A program made the position numbers and the translations under genes. Positions 20,662-30,180 of a stretch of 64,000 nt of DNA are shown one piece after another; position 1 is the stretch's first letter; every line of letters starts with the position of its first letter. The DNA lies in contig NZ_CP007445.1 of assembly GCF_000599985.1 (NCBI RefSeq), positions 2,108,001 to 2,172,000 of the forward strand, written 5' to 3'. The notes beneath the pieces were generated by a model. That model saw nothing but the letters and a program-made list of their open reading frames with translations. It was not told where the DNA came from and did no database searches. The stretch is from Gilliamella apicola (lineage in GTDB: Bacteria; Pseudomonadota; Gammaproteobacteria; Enterobacterales; Orbaceae).

Positions 20662-21549
20662 TTAATTAATATGCATACCACCAGTTACCCCATATGTTTC
20701 TGCCGTGGTATAACTTGACTCTTCGGAAGCTAAATGTACATATACTCCAGCTAGTTCAACGGGTTGTCCCGCACGTTGTAATGGTGTTTGTTTACCAAAT
20801 TCAGGAATAACTTCACTCGGTTGACCACCACAGATTTGTAATGGAGTCCAGACAGGTCCTGGTGCCACACAGTTGACACGGATGCCTTTGCTACTTAACT
20901 GGTTAGCTAAGCCACGAGTGAAGGCAATAATTGCAGTTTTAGTTGCTGCGTAATCTAATAAATTGCCACTTGGTTGATAAGCTTGAACTGAGGAAGTAGT
21001 AATAATAGTTGAACCCGGTTTTAAATAACCTAAAGCAGCTTTAGTGACCCAGAAAAGTGAAAATACGTTTATTTCGAATGTTTTCTTAATTTGTTCTGTG
21101 GTCAGTTCCATTATATCTTCCACAGCAGTTTGCTTACCAGCAACTAACGTTAAATTATCTAATCCACCCAATTTTTGATGTGCTTGTTCAACTAGTTTTT
21201 TACAAAATGCCTCATCACTTAAATCACCAGGAATTAATACTGCTTTACGACCAACAGCTTCTATTACTTTGGCGACATCTTCAGCATCTTTCTGTTCATA
21301 AGGAAGATAATTTATTGCCACATCAGCGCCTTCTTTCGCATAAGCAATCGCTGCAGCTCGTCCAATACCAGAATCACCACCAGTAACTAACATTTTGCGA
21401 CCTTCTAAACGACCATGACCTTGATAGGTTTTTTCTCCGCAATCAGGAATCGGATCCATTTCACACTGAAGAGCTGGTGCTGCTTGTTTTTGTTTTGGAA
21501 ATTTACCATGATGGTATTTAGTAAGTGGATTACAAATTTGTTTACTCAT
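20662..21549 (-). CDS. yghA: YghA-type NADP-dependent aldehyde/alcohol dehydrogenase (SDR)
   Basis: Cytoplasmic short-chain dehydrogenase of 295 residues. An N-terminal extension of about 45 residues (FPKQKQ ... [14 protein letters not shown]) precedes the Rossmann motif [10 protein letters not shown]; this extension is typical of YghA and of related general-stress SDRs. The catalytic Ser is in [10 protein letters not shown] and the YxxxK pair in [11 protein letters not shown]-terminal GVTGGMHIN end is also typical. E. coli YghA reduces reactive aldehydes with NADPH; the same role is inferred. AGGAG lies just upstream. It is flanked by a terminator below and a long non-coding stretch above. 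Confidence 0.88.
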   Translation of the reverse strand: MSKQICNPLTKYHHGKFPKQKQAAPALQCEMDPIPDCGEKTYQGHGRLEGRKMLVTGGDSGIGRAAAIAYAKEGADVAINYLPYEQKDAEDVAKVIEAVGRKAVLIPGDLSDEAFCKKLVEQAHQKLGGLDNLTLVAGKQTAVEDIMELTTEQIKKTFEINVFSLFWVTKAALGYLKPGSTIITTSSVQAYQPSGNLLDYAATKTAIIAFTRGLANQLSSKGIRVNCVAPGPVWTPLQICGGQPSEVIPEFGKQTPLQRAGQPVELAGVYVHLASEESSYTTAETYGVTGGMHIN

Positions 21550-22113
21550 TATATTCTCCTAAGTTAACTATGTATTTGTACACAAATTCAATATAACTTA
21601 AATAAAATCAATCAGTAATCACAAAATCCTATTGTTAAGCGTATTTTATATCTTTAAAATAACCAATTAATTCAATAAATTATATTTAATAATTATAAAA
21701 TTTGAATATTTGTTTCTTAAAGTTAAATCGTGTTACTTGATGTCAACCTCTATCTATTTAAACAAATGAATAAAAAAGAGGTAGAGTATTATTAAAGGTG
21801 GCGTTCCTTGATTGGCTTGGCGGGGTCACTAAAAGTAGTATTACCAAAACCATGAATGTTGCATAATCTTGCACCTATTCCAGTTTATCAAATTAATTTT
21901 AACTAAGCTAGTTATTACAAATTTTACCTTTATGATTCGATTTATTGATAAATTTATATTAAAAAGAATAAGTATTCTTATAGCGTTTAAAATACATTTA
22001 ATATTTGTTTTTCTTTACTCAATCATATTGATCTCTAATTATGACAATTAAAACTGATAAGATATTAATGCACATTAAATATGCCCAACTAACTTATCAA
22101 AATTACTTTTATA
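21550..22113. other. Long non-coding stretch upstream of the ilv leader
   Basis: About 560 bases, mostly 75-80% AT by eye. It must contain the yghA promoter at its left end. One GC-richer island at about 21795-21860 (GGTGGCGTTCC ... GGCGGGGTCACT) stands out and can encode a short unrecognised peptide ending at TAA; I cannot assign it. No other structure is evident. Confidence 0.4.
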
Positions 22114-22142
22114 TTGAAACATTTTATACTGAAACGTATAGT
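22114..22142 (+). promoter_or_regulatory. Candidate upstream ilv promoter inside a dispersed repeat
   Basis: TTGAAA (22114-22119), a 17-nt spacer and TATAGT (22137-22142) fit sigma-70 well. The -10 and most of the spacer belong to the 40-bp sequence repeated near ygjR and truB. Transcription from here would begin about 125 nt before the leader peptide. Confidence 0.45.
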
Positions 22143-22161
22143 TAATCTGAAACTTTTTCAC
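22122..22161. repeat. Dispersed 40-bp repeat, copy 1
   Basis: Starts TTTTATACTGAAACGTATAG and continues to an AAACTTTTT block. It matches the copy at 62497-62536 at 37 of 40 positions and the copy near 29126 at about 30 of 35 shared positions. It contains the small inverted repeat TATAC-N6-GTATA. Confidence 0.7.
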
Positions 22162-22198
22162 AATCTCTTTTTAATACTATATAAAAACAAAAAAATAG

Positions 22199-22226
22199 TT
22201 GCACTTTTTTTTAAAACGAGTATTTT
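22199..22226 (+). promoter_or_regulatory. Candidate proximal promoter for the ilv leader
   Basis: TTGCAC (22199-22204) and TATTTT (22221-22226) are spaced by 16 nt. The start point near 22233 would put the leader peptide start about 40 nt downstream, similar to known biosynthetic attenuator leaders. Confidence 0.35.
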
Positions 22227-22273
22227 GTTTAGAATATTTTTTAAAATGACAAAAAAGTTAATCAACACAGATT

Positions 22274-22351
22274 ATGAAATTTTCACTCAAAAACGTCCTT
22301 ATCAACATTATTGTCAGCGTGGTCATTATTCCTACGCGGGGGCGTTTTTGA
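22274..22351 (+). CDS. ilvL: ilv operon leader peptide (IlvL)
   Basis: A 25-codon ORF starting MKFSLKN and ending PTRGRF. From codon 8 to 19, ten of twelve codons specify Val, Leu or Ile (V-L-I-N-I-I-V-S-V-V-I-I), the hallmark of the regulatory peptide in front of ilvGMEDA. Translation serves as a sensor: scarcity of any branched-chain aminoacyl-tRNA stalls the ribosome here. The three alternative RNA hairpins described under the attenuator lie in register with these codons. No strong ribosome-binding site is seen upstream. The sequence differs from the E. coli leader peptide but the codon logic is the same. Confidence 0.88.
   Translation: MKFSLKNVLINIIVSVVIIPTRGRF
22288..22350 (+). promoter_or_regulatory. 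Attenuator protector and antiterminator segments
   Basis: Segment 1 (CAAAAACG, 22288-22295) pairs perfectly with the 3' half of segment 2 (CGTTTTTG, 22343-22350), extendable by five more G-C/G-U pairs to 13. Segment 2 (GCGGGG ... TTTTTG, 22336-22350) can instead pair with segment 3 (CAAAAACCCCGC, 22378-22389), with a 3-nt bulge. Segment 1 overlaps codons 5-8, just before and at the start of the Val/Leu/Ile run, so a stalled ribosome frees segment 2 to form the antiterminator. Confidence 0.8.
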
Positions 22352-22380
22352 ATAAAAAATATGTTTATACATAAACTCAA

Positions 22381-22410
22381 AAACCCCGCTCCAAATAGCG
22401 GGGTTTTTTT
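22381..22410 (+). terminator. ilv attenuator terminator (segments 3:4)
   Basis: A perfect 10-bp stem AAACCCCGCT / AGCGGGGTTT with loop CCAAAT, followed by TTTTTTT to 22410, 40 nt before ilvG. Segment 3 is shared with the antiterminator, so the two structures are mutually exclusive. Confidence 0.92.
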
Positions 22411-22450
22411 ATGAACAATGATTGGGCAAAAAAGAACAAGTGAGGAATAA

Positions 22451-24127
22451 ATGTTAGGAACACAGTGGATAGTTAAAACCTTAAAAGAAAAAGGCATTAC
22501 CACCGTTTTTGGATATCCTGGTGGTCAAATTATGCCTCTTTATGATGCCTTATATGATGGCGGTATTGAACATGTTTTATGTCGCCATGAACAAGGTGCA
22601 GCAATGGCGGCAATTGGCTATGCTCGCTCAACAGGTAAAACGGGAGTTTGCATTGCTACTTCAGGTCCAGGCGCAACCAATATCATTACAGGACTTGCTG
22701 ATGCACTAATTGATTCTGTACCTATTATTGCCATAACTGGTCAAGTTCCAACTAATCTAATTGGCACAGACGCTTTTCAAGAAGTTGATGTTTTAGGATT
22801 ATCCTTAGCTTGCACCAAACATAGTTATTTAATAAATGATGCTAAAAAATTGCCCAATACATTAGAAGAGGCATTTAATTTAGCTAACTCAGGCAGACCA
22901 GGACCAATTCTAATCGATGTTCCAAAAGATATACAACTTGCCAATTTAGATTACCAACAATATTTAACGCCATCTTCAATAAAAAACACTCTTTATAAAA
23001 AACAACCACTTACCATCTCACCTGAAGCAATAAATCTCGCCAAACAAATGATCGCTCAAGCCCAAAAACCGATGCTTTATATTGGTGGTGGCGTTGGGCT
23101 TTCAGGCGCTATATCAGAATTAAAAGATTTTATGACATTGACTCAAATTCCAAGTGTTTCAACATTAAAAGGATTAGGGGTTGCAGATGTTAATAATCCT
23201 TATTATTTAGGTTTAATTGGTATGCATGGCGCTAAAGCCGCCAACTTAGCCGTACAAGAGTGCGATTTACTTATTGCCTTAGGCGTACGGTTTGATGACA
23301 GAGTTACAGGCAATCTTAATGAATTTGCCCGCCATGCAAAAGTGCTCCATGTTGATATTGATCAAGCCGAAATCAACAAGTTACGCCAAACACACTTAGG
23401 ATTACAAGGTGACATCAAGCAGGTTTTACCGCTGCTTAATAAAACTATATCTATCGGAGAATGGCATAAAAAAGTGGGTGAATTAAAAGCACAACATCCA
23501 ACACGTTATGATCATCCTGGTGAAGCCATTTACGCACCAGCATTATTAAAAACCATTTCTGAACGTAAGTCAGCCAAAACTGTAATCACCACCGATGTAG
23601 GTCAACATCAAATGTGGACTGCCCAACATATGCGCTTTAATCATCCACAAAACTTCATTACCTCAAGTGGACTGGGTACTATGGGATTTGGTTTACCAGC
23701 AGCGATTGGTGCACAAATGGCTCGTCCCAATGATTGTGTAATATGTGTATCTGGTGATGGCTCATTTATGATGAACGTACAGGAGTTAACCACTATTAAA
23801 CGTAAAAAATTACCGATAAAAATAGTATTAATTGATAATCAACGTTTGGGCATGGTTCGTCAATGGCAAGAGCTCTTTTTTAACGAAAGATATAGTGAAA
23901 CCAACTTGTCGGATAATCCTGACTTTTTAATGTTAGCAAAAGCATTTGAAATCCCAGGTGAAACTATCACCAAAAAATCTGAAATCAATTCTGCTCTTGA
24001 TAATATGTTTAATTCATCTGGTGCATATTTATTACATGTTCGCATCGATGAATTAGAAAACGTATGGCCACTTGTGCCACCAGGTGCAGCCAACGAAAAC
24101 ATGCTTGATAAAGGCCGCAAGGAGTAA
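22451..24127 (+). CDS. ilvG: Acetolactate synthase II large subunit IlvG
   Basis: ThDP-dependent enzyme condensing two pyruvates, or pyruvate and 2-oxobutyrate, in the first common step of valine/leucine and isoleucine synthesis. The catalytic Glu lies in [11 protein letters not shown]; the ThDP/Mg motif [12 protein letters not shown] lies near residue 435. Length 558 and near-continuous similarity indicate the IlvG isozyme. It ends [14 protein letters not shown], as IlvG does. The frame is intact, unlike the frameshifted ilvG of E. coli K-12. The small subunit gene starts 3 nt after the stop. Confidence 0.96.
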   Translation: MLGTQWIVKTLKEKGITTVFGYPGGQIMPLYDALYDGGIEHVLCRHEQGAAMAAIGYARSTGKTGVCIATSGPGATNIITGLADALIDSVPIIAITGQVPTNLIGTDAFQEVDVLGLSLACTKHSYLINDAKKLPNTLEEAFNLANSGRPGPILIDVPKDIQLANLDYQQYLTPSSIKNTLYKKQPLTISPEAINLAKQMIAQAQKPMLYIGGGVGLSGAISELKDFMTLTQIPSVSTLKGLGVADVNNPYYLGLIGMHGAKAANLAVQECDLLIALGVRFDDRVTGNLNEFARHAKVLHVDIDQAEINKLRQTHLGLQGDIKQVLPLLNKTISIGEWHKKVGELKAQHPTRYDHPGEAIYAPALLKTISERKSAKTVITTDVGQHQMWTAQHMRFNHPQNFITSSGLGTMGFGLPAAIGAQMARPNDCVICVSGDGSFMMNVQELTTIKRKKLPIKIVLIDNQRLGMVRQWQELFFNERYSETNLSDNPDFLMLAKAFEIPGETITKKSEINSALDNMFNSSGAYLLHVRIDELENVWPLVPPGAANENMLDKGRKE

Positions 24128-24130
24128 GTG

Positions 24131-24361
24131 ATGAATCAACAAACACAACATCAATTGACCATAAAGGCTTATGACACGTTAGGTACATTAGAACGTATTT
24201 TACGTGTTGTACGTCATCGAGGTGGGCACATTGAATCCATGCAAATGCAAACCATTGAAAATAATTTACTGATTTTGACACTCAAATTAACTATTAAAAG
24301 AGATCTTTCAATGTTACAAAATCAAGTAGCTAAATTAGAAGATGTTATTTCAATTGAATAA
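24131..24361 (+). CDS. ilvM: Acetolactate synthase II small subunit IlvM
   Basis: ACT-domain regulatory subunit partnering IlvG. The segment TLERILRVVRHRGGHIESM corresponds to the E. coli IlvM core. The ATG at 24131 is preferred over the GTG at 24128, because AAGGAG (24118-24123) then sits 7 nt upstream. Its 76 residues make a single ACT domain; the isozyme II small subunit is the short type and gives little valine feedback inhibition. Confidence 0.92.
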   Translation: MNQQTQHQLTIKAYDTLGTLERILRVVRHRGGHIESMQMQTIENNLLILTLKLTIKRDLSMLQNQVAKLEDVISIE

Positions 24362-24449
24362 AAATTTTAATCAATGATTTATCGGCAGAACAAAAATTTA
24401 AACTAAAATATATCAATATTTTAGATATTAAACAAACAAGAAAGTATTG

Positions 24450-24455
24450 TATAAT
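24450..24455 (+). promoter_or_regulatory. Possible internal promoter before ilvE
   Basis: A consensus TATAAT lies in the 170-bp ilvM-ilvE gap, an unusually long spacer for this operon. The -35 region (TTAAAC at 16-nt spacing) is poor. An internal promoter ahead of ilvE also exists in E. coli. Confidence 0.4.
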
Positions 24456-24531
24456 GTTTGATGTTTAATTGATAAAAGCATAAAGCAAGATACATGCTAT
24501 ACAAAAGTAAAATTTAAGAGGAAAACAGAAA

Positions 24532-25461
24532 ATGAGTACTACAGCAAAATCTGATTATATTTGGTTTAATGGCGAACTGGTTCCATGGGCAGATGCTAAA
24601 GTGCACGTAATGTCACATGCACTACATTATGGCACATCGGTGTTTGAAGGTGTACGTTGCTATAATACACATAAAGGGCCTGCTATATTTCGTCATAAAG
24701 AACATGCTCAAAGATTATTAAACTCAGCCAAAATTTATCGTTTTCCTGTCCCATATACTCTTGAAGAAATTATGGAAGCAACCCGTCAAACTATCAAAAA
24801 GAATAATTTAGAAAGTGCTTATATTCGTCCATTAGTTTTTATCGGCGATGTTGGTATGGGCGTTATACCTCCAGCCGGTTATAAAACAGATGTCATGATT
24901 GCAGCATTCCCATGGGGAGCTTATCTTGGTGAAGACGCCTTAGAACAAGGTATCGATGCGATGGTATCATCATGGCATCGTTTTGCACCAAACACCATTC
25001 CAGCTGCTGCAAAAGCTGGTGGTAACTATTTATCATCACTACTGATCGGATCAGAAGCTCGTGCTAATGGATTCCAAGAAGGGATTGCGTTAGACGTAAA
25101 TGGTCAACTTTCTGAAGGTTCAGGTGAAAACCTATTTATCGTTAAAGATGGTATATTATTTACACCATTATTATCTTCATCAGCACTACCGGGAATCACT
25201 CGTGATGCTATCATCACCCTTGCTCGCGATCTAGGAATCGAAGTACGTGAACAAACATTATCTCGTGAATCACTCTATTTAGCTGACGAAGTCTTTATGA
25301 CAGGTACTGCCGCTGAAATTACTCCTGTTCGTAGTGTTGATCGTATCGAAATCGGTATTGGTCGCTGTGGTCCAATTACTAAAAAGCTCCAGCAAACATT
25401 CTTTGGTCTATTTAATGGTCAAACTGAAGATAAATATGGCTGGTTAGATCTAGTTAAATAA
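24532..25461 (+). CDS. ilvE: Branched-chain amino acid aminotransferase IlvE
   Basis: PLP-dependent class IV aminotransferase making the last step of valine, leucine and isoleucine synthesis. The PLP lysine is in PAAAKAGGNYLSSLL near residue 160; the phosphate-binding loop GTAAEITPVRS and the N-terminal HYGTSVFEGVRCY are conserved. Length 309 equals E. coli IlvE. GAGGAAAAC precedes the start. A mismatched hairpin with a T run separates it from ilvD. Confidence 0.97.
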   Translation: MSTTAKSDYIWFNGELVPWADAKVHVMSHALHYGTSVFEGVRCYNTHKGPAIFRHKEHAQRLLNSAKIYRFPVPYTLEEIMEATRQTIKKNNLESAYIRPLVFIGDVGMGVIPPAGYKTDVMIAAFPWGAYLGEDALEQGIDAMVSSWHRFAPNTIPAAAKAGGNYLSSLLIGSEARANGFQEGIALDVNGQLSEGSGENLFIVKDGILFTPLLSSSALPGITRDAIITLARDLGIEVREQTLSRESLYLADEVFMTGTAAEITPVRSVDRIEIGIGRCGPITKKLQQTFFGLFNGQTEDKYGWLDLVK

Positions 25462-25477
25462 GGGATATCAGTTAGAG

Positions 25478-25506
25478 ATCCTCCAGTTAACACGGCGGAT
25501 TTTTTT
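25478..25506 (+). terminator. Imperfect terminator-like hairpin between ilvE and ilvD
   Basis: ATCCTCC and GGCGGAT pair with one T-C mismatch around a 9-nt loop, followed by seven Ts. It may reduce expression of ilvD and ilvA relative to ilvE rather than end the transcript. Confidence 0.5.
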
Positions 25507-25593
25507 CAAGAATATGATTTACTTTATAGCATCATGTAAAACAAGATACCGTTTTAAATGGTAACTTGAATAATAAAAAGTTGGGAGCAAGAA

Positions 25594-27444
25594 ATGCCTA
25601 AATATCGTTCAGCAACATCCGTAGAAGGTCGGAATATGGCTGGAGCCCGTGCATTATGGCGTGCAACGGGTGTTAAAAATGAAGACTTTGGAAAACCTAT
25701 AATTGCAGTAGTTAACTCATTTACGCAATTTGTACCGGGACATGTACACCTAAAAGATATTGGGCAGCTTGTCGCCAAACAAATTGAAGCATCGGGTGGT
25801 ATTGCTAAAGAGTTCAATACTATTGCAGTAGATGATGGTATCGCAATGGGACATGGTGGTATGCTCTACTCATTACCATCACGAGAACTGATTGCTGATT
25901 CTGTTGAATATATGGTAAATGCACATTGTGCTGATGCCATGATTTGCATCTCAAATTGCGATAAAATAACTCCAGGCATGTTAATGGCGTCACTTCGACT
26001 CAACATTCCTACAGTGTTTGTATCAGGTGGGCCAATGGAAGCAGGTAAAACAAAATTATCTGACCAGATTATCAAACTCGATCTTGTTGATGCTATGATC
26101 CAAAGTGCTAACCCAAATGTTAGTGATGCTGACAGTGAAGCTATTGAACAATCTGCCTGCCCAACGTGTGGATCTTGCTCAGGTATGTTTACCGCCAATT
26201 CCATGAACTGTTTAACTGAGGCTTTAGGTTTGTCACTGCCAGGAAATGGCTCACTTGTTGCCACTCACAAACAGCGGGAACAGTTATTTCTTAAAGCCGC
26301 TAAACGTATTGTAGAAATTACTAAACGTTATTATGAACAAGATGATGCATCTTACCTACCAAGATCTATTGCAACCAAAGCCGCTTATGAAAATGCTATG
26401 TCATTAGATATTGCCATGGGTGGTTCAACTAACACAGTGCTACATTTACTAGCCACTGCTCAAGAAGGTGAAATTGACTTCACAATGTCAGATATTGATA
26501 GACTCTCACGCAAAGTACCACACTTATGTAAAGTTGCGCCAAGTACAGCCAAATATCACATGGAAGATGTTCATAGGGCTGGTGGCGTGGTATCGATTAT
26601 GTCTGAACTAGATAAGGCTGGATTGCTTAGACGTGATGTTCACAATGTTCTCGGACTGACTCTGCAAGAAACCTTTGCACAATACGATATTACTCAAACT
26701 AATGATGAAACTGTGAAAAAAATGTATCGTAGTGGACCAGCTGGGATCCGTACGACTAAAGCTTTTTCACAGGATTGCTATTGGGATACGCTTGATGACG
26801 ATCGTGAAAACGGTTGTATTCGTGACAAAGCCCATGCTTATAGTCAAGATGGTGGTTTAGCTACACTCTATGGTAATGTCGCTCAAGATGGCGCAATTGT
26901 CAAAACTGCCAGTGTTGCTGCCGAAAACTTAGTTTTTCGCGGGCCTGCCAAAGTATTTGAAAGTCAAGAAGATGCGGTCGATGCAATCTTAGGTGGTAAA
27001 GTGATTGCTGGCGATGTAGTAGTAATTATTTATGAAGGTCCTAAAGGTGGACCAGGTATGCAAGAGATGCTTTATCCAACCAGCTATTTAAAATCAATGG
27101 GTCTTGGCAAAGCTTGTGCACTTATTACTGATGGTCGATTTTCAGGTGGATCATCTGGATTATCGATCGGACATATCTCACCAGAAGCGGCTAATGGTGG
27201 TTTGATAGGTTTAGTACGTGATGGTGATATTATTGATATTGATATTCCTAACCGTAAATTAATTTTAGATGTACCTGATGATGAACTTGAAAGACGACGT
27301 GTAGCGGAACTTGCTCGTGGTGATAAAGCTTATACACCACATGATCGCAATCGCTATGTGTCATACGCACTGAAAGCTTACGCAAGTCTAGCAACTAGCG
27401 CAGATAAAGGTGCTGTTCGTGATAAAAGCAAACTAGGTGGCTAA
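25594..27444 (+). CDS. ilvD: Dihydroxy-acid dehydratase IlvD
   Basis: Iron-sulfur dehydratase producing the 2-oxo acid precursors of valine and isoleucine. The cluster cysteines are visible in [11 protein letters not shown] near residue 122 and [18 protein letters not shown] near 189-206. The signatures GGPGMQEML and DGRFSGG are conserved. Length 616 matches E. coli. GGGAGC lies ahead of the ATG. ilvA starts 2 nt after the stop codon. Confidence 0.97.
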   Translation: MPKYRSATSVEGRNMAGARALWRATGVKNEDFGKPIIAVVNSFTQFVPGHVHLKDIGQLVAKQIEASGGIAKEFNTIAVDDGIAMGHGGMLYSLPSRELIADSVEYMVNAHCADAMICISNCDKITPGMLMASLRLNIPTVFVSGGPMEAGKTKLSDQIIKLDLVDAMIQSANPNVSDADSEAIEQSACPTCGSCSGMFTANSMNCLTEALGLSLPGNGSLVATHKQREQLFLKAAKRIVEITKRYYEQDDASYLPRSIATKAAYENAMSLDIAMGGSTNTVLHLLATAQEGEIDFTMSDIDRLSRKVPHLCKVAPSTAKYHMEDVHRAGGVVSIMSELDKAGLLRRDVHNVLGLTLQETFAQYDITQTNDETVKKMYRSGPAGIRTTKAFSQDCYWDTLDDDRENGCIRDKAHAYSQDGGLATLYGNVAQDGAIVKTASVAAENLVFRGPAKVFESQEDAVDAILGGKVIAGDVVVIIYEGPKGGPGMQEMLYPTSYLKSMGLGKACALITDGRFSGGSSGLSIGHISPEAANGGLIGLVRDGDIIDIDIPNRKLILDVPDDELERRRVAELARGDKAYTPHDRNRYVSYALKAYASLATSADKGAVRDKSKLGG

Positions 27445-27446
27445 CT

Positions 27447-28988
27447 GTGAAACAAGAAAATAATAAACTTACTGGTGCTGATTATTTAAAAGCAACACTT
27501 TGCAGCGCTGTTTATGATGTGGCGGATGTCACACCGCTTGAAAAGATGGAAAAAATCTCATCGAGAATAGAAAACCAAATCTTTGTAAAACGTGAAGATC
27601 GGCAATTAGTCCATAGTTTTAAAATTCGTGGCGCTCAAGCAATGATCGCCAGTCTTAGTGAAGATGAACGTAAATGCGGCGTGATTGCCGCATCGGCTGG
27701 TAATCATGCTCAAGGAGTTGCTTTTTCAGCCACTAAATTAGGCATAAGTTCGCTTATTGTAATGCCGTTAACTACAGCAGATATCAAAGTTGAAGCTGTC
27801 AAAGAGTTTGGTGGTAAAGTACTTTTATATGGTGCTAATTTCGATGAAGCCAAAGCCAAAGCAATGGAACTAGCCAAAGAACAAAATCGAATTTTTATTC
27901 CTCCGTTTGATCATCCCTTGGTCATTGCTGGTCAAGGCAGTATTGCTATGGAGTTACTTCAACAAAATGCCAAACTTGATCGCATTTTTGTGCCTGTTGG
28001 TGGTGGAGGTCTAGCTGCAGGCATTGCAGTATTAATCAAACAAATTATGCCAGCAATCAAAGTTATTGCGGTCGAACCCTCTGATGCAGCCTGTTTAAAA
28101 GCTGCACTTGATGCAGGTAAACCCGTTGATTTAAGTCGAGTGGGATTATTTGCTGAAGGTGTTGCAGTTAAGCGTATTGGAGATGAGACATTTAGACTCT
28201 GCCAACAATATATTGATGATATTGTTACCGTTGATAGCGATGAAATTTGCGCTGCAGTAAAAGATTTATTTGATGACGTGCGCGCAATAGCTGAACCTTC
28301 TGGTGCGGTTGCACTCGCAGGACTAAAAAAATATGTTGATCAACACAATATTCGTGGTGAAAATCTAGCACATATTTTGTCAGGTGCTAATTTAAACTTC
28401 CACAATTTGCGTTACATTTCAGAACGTTGTGAACTGGGTGAAAAACGCGAAGTATTATTCTCGGTAACGATTCCTGAAAAAAAAGGTAGTTTTTTAGCTT
28501 TCTGTAAATTATTAGGCGGACGCTCAGTAACAGAATTTAACTATCGTTATCATGACGATAAATCCGCATGCATTTTTGTTAGTGTCAGAATATCGAAAAG
28601 TAATGAAAAAGAGGACATCCTACAAGAATTAACTGCTGCTGGATATGCTGTTGTTGATTTATCCGAAGACGAGATGGCAAAGCTACATGTTCGCTATATG
28701 ATTGGTGGTAAACCATGTAACCCAATACAAGAACAAGTTTATAGTTTTGAATTTCCTGAATCACAAGGTGCATTACTTAAATTCTTACAAACATTAGGCA
28801 CAAATTGGAATATTTCCATGTTCCATTACCGTAGCCATGGCACAGATTACGGAAGAGTACTTGCTGCTTTTGAAATCGATGAAACAGATAGCAATAAATT
28901 TACTCAACATTTAACCGAACTTGGTTATGGTTTCCATAATGAAACGCAAAACACATCAATTAAATTATTTCTTACCAACTCGCATTAA
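27447..28988 (+). CDS. ilvA: Threonine ammonia-lyase, biosynthetic IlvA
   Basis: PLP enzyme deaminating threonine to 2-oxobutyrate, the entry to isoleucine. The PLP lysine is in VHSFKIRGA near residue 61, the glycine-rich loop in PVGGGGLAAG near 188. Two C-terminal ACT-like domains (GSFLAFCKLLGGRSVTEFNY and SQGALLKFLQTLGTNWNIS) mark the isoleucine-inhibited biosynthetic form. Length 513 against 514 in E. coli. It begins with GTG 2 nt after ilvD, so it is translationally coupled. It ends the operon; ilvY and ilvC, which follow in E. coli, are absent here. Confidence 0.96.
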   Translation: MKQENNKLTGADYLKATLCSAVYDVADVTPLEKMEKISSRIENQIFVKREDRQLVHSFKIRGAQAMIASLSEDERKCGVIAASAGNHAQGVAFSATKLGISSLIVMPLTTADIKVEAVKEFGGKVLLYGANFDEAKAKAMELAKEQNRIFIPPFDHPLVIAGQGSIAMELLQQNAKLDRIFVPVGGGGLAAGIAVLIKQIMPAIKVIAVEPSDAACLKAALDAGKPVDLSRVGLFAEGVAVKRIGDETFRLCQQYIDDIVTVDSDEICAAVKDLFDDVRAIAEPSGAVALAGLKKYVDQHNIRGENLAHILSGANLNFHNLRYISERCELGEKREVLFSVTIPEKKGSFLAFCKLLGGRSVTEFNYRYHDDKSACIFVSVRISKSNEKEDILQELTAAGYAVVDLSEDEMAKLHVRYMIGGKPCNPIQEQVYSFEFPESQGALLKFLQTLGTNWNISMFHYRSHGTDYGRVLAAFEIDETDSNKFTQHLTELGYGFHNETQNTSIKLFLTNSH

Positions 28989-28995
28989 AATAAAT

Positions 28996-29021
28996 GACCA
29001 CCCTTTTTACAATGGGTGGTC
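28996..29021 (+). terminator. Terminator of the ilv operon
   Basis: Perfect 8-bp stem GACCACCC / GGGTGGTC, 10-nt loop, 7 nt after the ilvA stop, followed by TTAATT. Confidence 0.8.
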
Positions 29022-29125
29022 TTAATTGGTATCAATTATTTAGTTCTTTAATATATATCGGTTAAATATAAAAAGTGTTATTATTCATGTTATCTGAACT
29101 GTTAATAATATAATAAAAAAATAGA

Positions 29126-29175
29126 CTAAAACGTTATGTTAACCTCAAACTTTTTTACAAAATAATTAACATAAC
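29126..29175. repeat. Dispersed repeat, copy 2, with added inverted repeat
   Basis: The block GTTAACCTCAAACTTTTTTA is shared exactly with the copy near truB. Here it is flanked by a perfect 10-bp inverted repeat, GTTATGTTAA (29133-29142) and TTAACATAAC (29166-29175), with a 23-nt spacer. It ends 24 nt before ygjR, so it may lie in that gene's control region. Confidence 0.65.
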
Positions 29176-29199
29176 AAATAAATTTATAAAGGCATGCAT

Positions 29200-30180
29200 A
29201 TGATTAGATTAGCAACAATAGGTAGCAACTGGATCACAGAAAAATTCATTGATGCCGCATTACAAACTCAGCAGTATCAACTTACCGCTATTTATTCGCG
29301 AGATATAAATAAAGCTCGCCAGTTTGCGCAAAAATATAATGTTAATGTTATCTATGATGATTTAATACAATTAGCTGACGATACTAATATTGACGTAGTC
29401 TATATTGCAAGCCCGAACTCACTACATTTTGCACAAGCAAAATTGATGTTAGAAAACAATAAAGATGTCATATGTGAGAAACCTTTAACATCAAATTTGG
29501 AACAAACCCAAAGATTAGTCGATTTTGCTAAACGAAATAAACAAATCATCTTTGAAGCGCTGAAAACCTTTTATCTACCCAATTTTGAATTAATTCGAAA
29601 TTATCTACCTAAATTAGGAAAAATACACAAAGCTTTATTAAATTATTGTCAATATTCATCACGGTACTCTAGTTATTTAGACGGTGAAAATCCCAACACT
29701 TTTAATCCTCAATTTTCGAACGGCTCAATCATGGATATTGGTGTTTATCCACTTAATTTTGCAATAGGGTTATGGAAAAAGCCTAGTTCAATATATGCCA
29801 GTGGCACACAACTTGATTCCGGAGTTGATGCTCATGGTACAGTTTTACTAACTTATGATGACTTTGATGTCATTATTTGGCACTCTAAAGTCACTAACTC
29901 ATTTATTCATAGCGAAATACAAGGTGAAGATGGTGCTTTAATCATTAAACATTTATCTGGCTGTGAACAAGTATTCTATCAACCAAGGCAAGGAGAATTA
30001 CAAGAAATAACCCTTAAACAAAATAGTAACGAAATGTATTATGAAGCGTTAGAATTTGCCGATCTCTATCGACTAAGACAAATAAATCATAAAGGGCTAA
30101 AATATTCATTGATTTCATCAGAATTATTGACCGAAATAAGAAAACAAATCAACGTAAAATTCCCAGCTGATAATGATTAA
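29200..30180 (+). CDS. ygjR: Gfo/Idh/MocA family oxidoreductase YgjR
   Basis: Cytoplasmic NAD(P)-dependent oxidoreductase. The N-terminal Rossmann fold starts MIRLATIGSNWIT. EKP (VICEKPLTSN near residue 92) marks the active-site lysine, and FSNGSIMDIGVYPL gives the family aspartate. Similarity to E. coli YgjR is continuous, including NYCQYSSRY and DGENPNTFNP. ATG 29200 is preferred over ATG 29194, because AAAGG is then 7 nt away and the protein starts like its homologues. Substrate is unknown. It is monocistronic. Confidence 0.9.
   Translation: MIRLATIGSNWITEKFIDAALQTQQYQLTAIYSRDINKARQFAQKYNVNVIYDDLIQLADDTNIDVVYIASPNSLHFAQAKLMLENNKDVICEKPLTSNLEQTQRLVDFAKRNKQIIFEALKTFYLPNFELIRNYLPKLGKIHKALLNYCQYSSRYSSYLDGENPNTFNPQFSNGSIMDIGVYPLNFAIGLWKKPSSIYASGTQLDSGVDAHGTVLLTYDDFDVIIWHSKVTNSFIHSEIQGEDGALIIKHLSGCEQVFYQPRQGELQEITLKQNSNEMYYEALEFADLYRLRQINHKGLKYSLISSELLTEIRKQINVKFPADND

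Noticed and set aside
22114..22374. 86-codon open frame across the ilv leader region
   Set aside because: Its amino-acid content is low-complexity and it runs through the attenuator segments in a different frame from the V/L/I-rich leader peptide, which explains the region much better.
29133..29175. Perfect 10-bp inverted repeats as ends of an insertion sequence
   Set aside because: Only 23 bp lie between them, there is no transposase and no visible target duplication; treated as part of the dispersed repeat.
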